A model generated the notes under the pieces. That model searched no databases. It worked only from the letters and a program-made list of their open reading frames with translations, and was not told the origin of the DNA. This document shows, piece by piece, positions 58,640 to 64,000 of a stretch of 64,000 nt of DNA (position 1 is the first letter of the stretch; each line of letters opens with the position of its first letter). Both the position numbers and the translations under genes were made by a program. Source of the DNA: Nannobrachium achirus (Eukaryota; Chordata; Actinopteri; Myctophiformes; Myctophidae); assembly GCA_963921795.1 (NCBI GenBank), contig OY997643.1, forward strand, positions 69,885,299-69,949,298, read 5' to 3'.

Positions 58640-58802
58640 TGCAGTTGATTGTAACTAAATAACCTTGCAAGTTACAACTGTGTTTTCTTTCATTTATATG
58701 GTAGAAGTGGTAGAAAAGCAATTTACCATTCGAGGGTCTGCCTCGTGCCACAACCCTGAAACAGTGGTAAATCAGCCTGCAACAACCCACTCCCTCTCAT
58801 GG
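58640..58802. mobile_element. family K fragment
   Basis: Shares GCAAGTTACAACTGTGTTTT and GCCACAACCCTGAAACAGTG with 27861-28440. The palindrome is deleted. Confidence 0.65.
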
Positions 58803-60329
58803 TAAATGGCTTACTTCGTACACAACATGATGAAGCGAGAGCAGACATTACTACACTGCACAATGAAAAGAGAACAGACATTACTACACTCTGTTACCCA
58901 TCATCTCATGCTTCCCTTTGTGTGCTCACAATCACTCCATTCGTCACAGCCTGCGCCGCCAGTCGATGTGTGACAAGGGATCAACTGAGACAATGTCAGA
59001 CAAATCTAATTAAGACTTTGTTGTATGCGTAGCCAGTCATAGGACATGTCCCTCCTGGGCTACTGTAGAGAGACCAGGGCAGAGCTCCCCACTTCCTGTT
59101 TCCTAGATTGTTTGGCTCACTATCACCTGTATCCGTGAGAATTTACTGTAGAATTATTAGTGGGACACTTCCGGAGAACAGCAGACGTACCGGTACAACA
59201 AGCTCACAGCGCGTCGCAGATGCAACCGTTGTGAGCTTGTAGATCACTCTTGGCTGCGGCGCCGGAAACTGCCGCACTCCTTCTGCGCACTGCACGATGG
59301 GACGTTGGAAAGTTGTGGATAAAAGCCGCAGCTAGCTAGTATGGGCCTTTCCCTCTTCTGTCCCTGTGGTAGCAGGTTACCTCTCTTTGCCATGTCTTGG
59401 GCCCTGCTCCTAGACTGCTGCCCTGTGCTGTGCCTCCATATGGGCTCATACTGTACTGTATGTGTTCATTAAGTAACGAGACAGAGATAGACTGCCACTG
59501 CCGTTTTGTTTGTTTGTTTGGGTTTTGTTCATTTATATTCATTTCAGTTATTCATTTTAGTTTAACCTTTTGTTTAGTGTGACTTAATTGTACAACTTGT
59601 TGTGTTCATAACATTTGTATTTCCCCCCAAGAAGTAGCCTACTTACTGTAGGCTTCTCTGCACTGTTTTATGCTCTTACTTGACAGAGTGAATATAACTA
59701 TATTTCTTTCTGGTTCTGAGTGCTACAGGATTGGTGGCCTCCTGGATGGGTTAGGTGGCTATAGGACCACAGCGGTACTTCCTTTCCCCCGCTCCCTCAC
59801 ATATTGGTATTTTGCATTCATTCATCTTTGCATGCTTTTGCTCTAATTTAGTGTCTAAAACCATCCTGTAGTAGCCTACTCCCTTCTCCTTTTTTTAGAG
59901 TATCGCTTGTAGCCTATTATGACTTTTTAGACGACTTGATACAATAAATTACTTTTAATAATTTCTGAATTATTGAAGTAATATTGTAATCTTGGGGGGA
60001 AATCCTTGTCTCTGCCCATCTTTTATTGTCACACAGGTATCAAGAATCTGTTGGGTTTTCAGTTAATATGTAAAAAGAACATTAAATCCTAAACTGAACC
60101 TGTGCCACGGACTGGTCACATTTATGCATTTGGCTTTCAAATGGTTTTCAAATTTGGTGTAAATGAGGCTTCACCCAGACTGTTGTTTTTTCATTTCCAT
60201 CTTTCAGAGGAGGAAACAGCCTATCCTGGAGAAGACAGGCCACATAGCCAGGAGCTAATATGAGCTGAACTGATAGATACAGTTTATTATGTAAGTGTAT
60301 CAATGTGAATTATCTTATTCTTGTTCTTG
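58803..60329. other. no gene; one diverged hairpin
   Basis: Hairpin at 59178-59248 (AACAAGCTCACAGCGCGTCG ... GTTGTGAGCTTGTAGATC). The rest is unique AT-rich DNA. Small open frames lack family resemblance. Confidence 0.55.
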
Positions 60330-60512
<183 letters not shown>

Positions 60513-60571
60513 CTCTTCCCTGTACTCCTGTTTCTTTGTGTTTTTGCTAGCTTGTGAGTATGTATGTACAG

Positions 60572-61155
60572 CAGGGGTTTTCAAAGTGGGTGACGGGGCA
60601 CCCTGGGGTGCCGTGACGGCAGTCCAGGGGTGCCGCGAGATAACTTGATATTTGGAATTTATTTGGATACTTGAAAAAATATTTAGTATTATTTTAAACT
60701 TGAAGTAGCCCACACAGTTATTTTCAGTCAGTTCTAACCAAAATGGCAATTATCTCAACGTTTTCCTCGCAACATAATCACTAAAGTATCGTCACTGTCG
60801 GGCAGAAACCTTGTATCTCCAAGTTTCAAATGTGTACGTCTTTTGGTAAAGCAAAGCCCTGCTTCATCATACAAGACTGTCGCACAAAACTAGTGAAAAC
60901 AGCCGACCTACAAGCACACAACGCCTCGCATCGCGAGGCGTTGTGTGCTTGTAGATCAGCTGTTTTCACTAGTTTAGTAAATTTTATAGATGATAAATAC
61001 AAAACGAACGGTTTTGGACATACAAGGTTTCCACCTGACAACGACGATATGCTATAAATATAAGGTGCTGGGAGTGAAAATTATAATGTAGGGGTGCCTC
61101 GGATTAAAAAAATATTTATGGGGTGCCCTGAGACAAAAAAGTTTGGGAACCCCTG
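60572..61155 (+). mobile_element. non-autonomous hAT-like element, family F, with nested B MITE
   Basis: Exact 8-bp target duplication ATGTACAG (60564-60571 and 61156-61163). Ends CAGGGGTTTTCAAAGTGGG and GTTTGGGAACCCCTG. Carries the B MITE at 60789-61047 at the same position as in 2885-3345. Confidence 0.93.
60789..61047 (+). mobile_element. family B hairpin MITE nested in family F
   Basis: 259 bp, ends TCGTCACTGTCGGGCAGAAA and TTTCCACCTGACAACGACGA, TA on both sides. The hairpin at 60896-60968 pairs CTACAAGCACACAACGCCTC with its complement. Confidence 0.9.
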
Positions 61156-61337
61156 ATGTACAGTACTGTATTTATGTGTACGTACGCAAGTGTGTGCACA
61201 TTTGCATTAGTTCGTATTTCTGTGTGCAACTATCTGCTCCTTCTGTCTCTGATGTTCGGCGAGGCTGCAAATCGAAATCCTTTGACTTTCCTCCTCCTGT
61301 GATGAAAAGCCTAAGCTGATCCTTAAAGAGCTAAACC

Positions 61338-61757
<420 letters not shown>

Positions 61758-62092
61758 TTTGGCCTTTTTTATATTAACCACTTGAACCCTAGCGTTCATA
61801 TTCTGAGAACTTTAGCCAAAAATAGCAGATCTACAAGCTCATGGCTATTTGAAGTTTGGTGTAGAGCGGAAAAAAGACCAGACTAAGTACTGAGTGAAAG
61901 GTCAAGTTCATGTATTGACGGTTCAAGCGGTTAAATATCTGAAAACACAAATTGACATGAATCCAATCGTGCTGTCAAACGATGAAACAATATGGAATCT
62001 ATGATGAGGTTGTGGGGGTCCCTGCTTCATCTCTCTCGTAACTAAAGGGTCCTTGGCCTGAAAACATTGAAGACCCCTGGTCTAAGCTTCTG
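61758..62092. mobile_element. family C element, inverted, with reduced hairpin
   Basis: Ends GAAAACATTGAAGACCCCTG. Inner words GGTCAAGTTCATGTATTGAC and GGTCCCTGCTTCATCTCTC match other C copies. The hairpin at 61818 has lost one arm. Confidence 0.7.
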
Positions 62093-62319
62093 CTGGTTGA
62101 GTACTGCCCTCTAGTGATCATGTACAAAATGATGCATCTTTTGAACAGACCAACCATAGACCAAAGCTTCATCAATATAAGATCTAATGTAGCTATTTCT
62201 GTAAACAGCCGTAATGTCTTTGAGTATTAATATTAACTTTGAGATTGTAAAAGGGACCAATTTGTACGCTCAGACGCTCCTTTGTCTTCTCTGTAGACCT
62301 TAGACCAGATACTGTCGTT

Positions 62320-63113
62320 CAGTGCTTCTCAAAGTGGATTCCAGGGATACTCTGTGGGTTCCTTTATGGGGGTCTAAATTGACCCTTACAAGTCTGTAAC
62401 TCTGACAGTGTACAAATGGAACCCACCCCTCCATTTGGTTCCATTCGTATGCTGTCAGAGTTAGTTAAAGTACAACTCCTAAATCACTTCTAGGCTCATT
62501 TTCCTACTTATATTGATTCAAAATGACTGTCCATGGGGTCTATTAGGCAGAAATGCCCCTGTTGTCCAGTTTCCCCGGCAGAACCCAGCAGCTGTCATAG
62601 AGTGGAGCCTATAAGCCTATCGCTTTTACACTATTTGTTGTGGTCAATGGTGTTTTTATTTTTTCATGAATGTGTTACTAGTTGTCATCACAAACACATC
62701 CATGTCATCGTTGTCCCACAAAAGCCATCGCACTCTGCTAAACAGATGTTATGCTTTTATGTGTTTTACCAAGTCCCGGAAAATGATTTATGAGATTGCG
62801 GTGGTTTGTGTAGGACAACCAAGGCATGGATGTGTTTGTAATGACAAATAGTAACACATTCATGAAAAAATAAAATCACTTTTGACCGCCAAAAATAGTG
62901 TAAAAGCGATAGGCTTATAGGCTCCACTCTATGCTGTGAGAGCTGCTGGGTTCTGCTGGGGAAATTGGACAACAGGGGCATTTCTGTCAAATAGACCCCT
63001 GCATGGACAGTCATTTTGGATCAATATAAGTAGGAAAATGAGACTAGAAGAGATTTTGGGCGGAGTTGTCCTTTAAGAGGAGACCTTGAAATGTAATGGT
63101 TTGAGAACCACTG
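62320..63113 (+). mobile_element. family I hAT-like element containing a large palindromic MITE
   Basis: Ends CAGTGCTTCTCAAAGTGG and TGGTTTGAGAACCACTG. Flanks CTGTCGTT and CTGTAGTC are a 6/8 match. A second element (62466-63075) interrupts it where family I normally reads GAGTTAAGGGGAGACC. Confidence 0.75.
62466..63075. mobile_element. large palindromic MITE, arms about 280 bp
   Basis: AAAGTACAACTCC...TCATTTTCCTACTTATATTG pairs with its inverted copy ending GGAGTTGTCCTTT. The arms run almost to the centre (about 62770) with a loop of only some tens of bases. A few mismatches and small indels separate the arms. No coding capacity. Confidence 0.85.
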
Positions 63114-63820
63114 CTGTAGTCGACAAGAGATGGAGTGAGGGTGCATCACATGGCGCGCTAGCCGCGCTGTCCCTCCCTCCCCCCTCTCCTCCTCACCACA
63201 TCAGGATACACTTGTTCTGCTGAATTCCGGTTTGAATTCCGGTTTCTAACGGAATACTGCCTCGCTCTGGGTTTCTGCAGGCCCCCCATGTTGTTGTTAG
63301 CGCACGCACGTACACACACCGCCTCTCTTTCAGGGCCCTGTGGTCTTGGCAGGGGGGTCTCCAACGGCCAGTTACTTCAGGCACACACCTTCGTAAAACC
63401 ATCGTGCTTCCTATACCCATGCAGTCCGCCCTCCTCGCCCCCTCGAAACTCCCCTGCACCGCTTTGCTCATCCTTATCTTTGAGAAAGCCAGTGAAAGAA
63501 CACAGTCCTTTCTCTCTACCCAGTGTCTATCTATCTACCGCCATTTACTTCATTATTATCTCTGCCTTTGGCTTCCACTACGCCAGATCATCATCTCTGC
63601 TCCTTTCCAACCACAATGCAGTTGACAGCATTGTGGCTTTATGTTATTATTATGTATTAAAAAGCAGACTTTCATTACGATAATCCTCTTCAATCTCCTG
63701 ATGTCAGGTGTCATAATGCCCTTTGACCTCTAGTGCCAAATCTGGCACCCCCTAGTGTTCTAAGGCGACACTGCAGTCTGCTCAATCTGCATTTGTTTGG
63801 TGATGAGGAACAGGATTATT
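63114..63820. other. no gene recognised
   Basis: Unique sequence. The tandem TTGAATTCCGGTTT near 63228-63245 is the only local repeat. Open frames lack family features. Confidence 0.5.
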
Positions 63821-63821
63821 A

Positions 63822-64000
63822 AAGGAGTAGTTCACCCCCAAAATGACCTTTTTTCTATTGATTACTCACACATTGGCGTCAGTTCAGAAAAAGCTAAGGT
63901 AAGGCAACATGACTGGTGTCTTGCACGCGCCCCTTCGCGCGCGTGCAAGACACCAGTCATGTTGCCATACCTTAGCAACAGGCATGATATGTTTATTTTA
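63822..64000 (+). mobile_element. family K element start interrupted by foldback E, running off the window
   Basis: AAAGGAGTAGTTCACCCCCA (family K end) at 63822, then GGCGTCAGTTCAGAAAAAGC and the family E palindrome 63889-63976 (GCTAAGGTAAGGCAACATGA ... TCATGTTGCCATACCTTAGC). Confidence 0.75.

Overview
The window is a piece of a teleost fish genome. It is rich in introns and microsatellites, it carries fish-type LINE and SINE fragments, and its one large gene has the vertebrate GATA2 exon layout. Only two protein-coding genes can be supported. Most of the other open frames are frames through CT/GT microsatellites, minisatellites or transposon remnants.

Gene 1 is gata2 on the minus strand. 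It has five coding exons: 43252-42985, 42457-41792, 38654-38509, 32896-32771 and 30885-30598. All junctions are GT/AG and stay in phase, giving a 497-residue protein with both GATA zinc fingers and the family C-terminus MVTAMG. The divergent N- and C-terminal regions suggest a teleost gata2b-type copy, but a versus b is not settled here. Upstream (43.3-54 kb) and in the intron between the two finger exons there are non-repetitive blocks with paired GATA sites or E-box/GATA composites that look like autoregulatory enhancers. Gene 2, on the plus strand at 56612-57640, is an intronless 342-codon copy of the kelch-repeat E3-ligase receptor gene klhdc3, most simply an intact retrocopy.

Layout: 1-10 kb is a mosaic of LINE fragments and nested non-autonomous elements. 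10-30 kb holds more of the same plus three long tandem arrays (15.98-17.31, 20.96-23.42 and 25.45-26.20 kb). 30-43.3 kb is gata2, with many small transposons in its introns and probable 3' UTR. 45.37-51.34 kb contains the same 2.8-3.0 kb segment twice, on either side of a 200-N assembly gap, most likely two haplotypes of one locus left side by side. 51.6-55.9 kb is repeats and conserved-looking DNA, 55.9-58.6 kb is the klhdc3 copy with a hAT-like element before it and a LINE remnant after it, and 58.6-64 kb is repeats.

The most unusual structure is a short, near-perfect hairpin (arms around GATCTACAAGC) that recurs more than forty times by eye. It sits in the middle of several otherwise unrelated non-autonomous element families. 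Several of these have hAT-type ends (CAGGGG...CCCCTG) and exact 8-bp target duplications; another inserts at TA. One hAT-like element (20534-23457, duplication GCCTACAG) has grown a roughly 63-copy, 39-bp satellite from its own interior.
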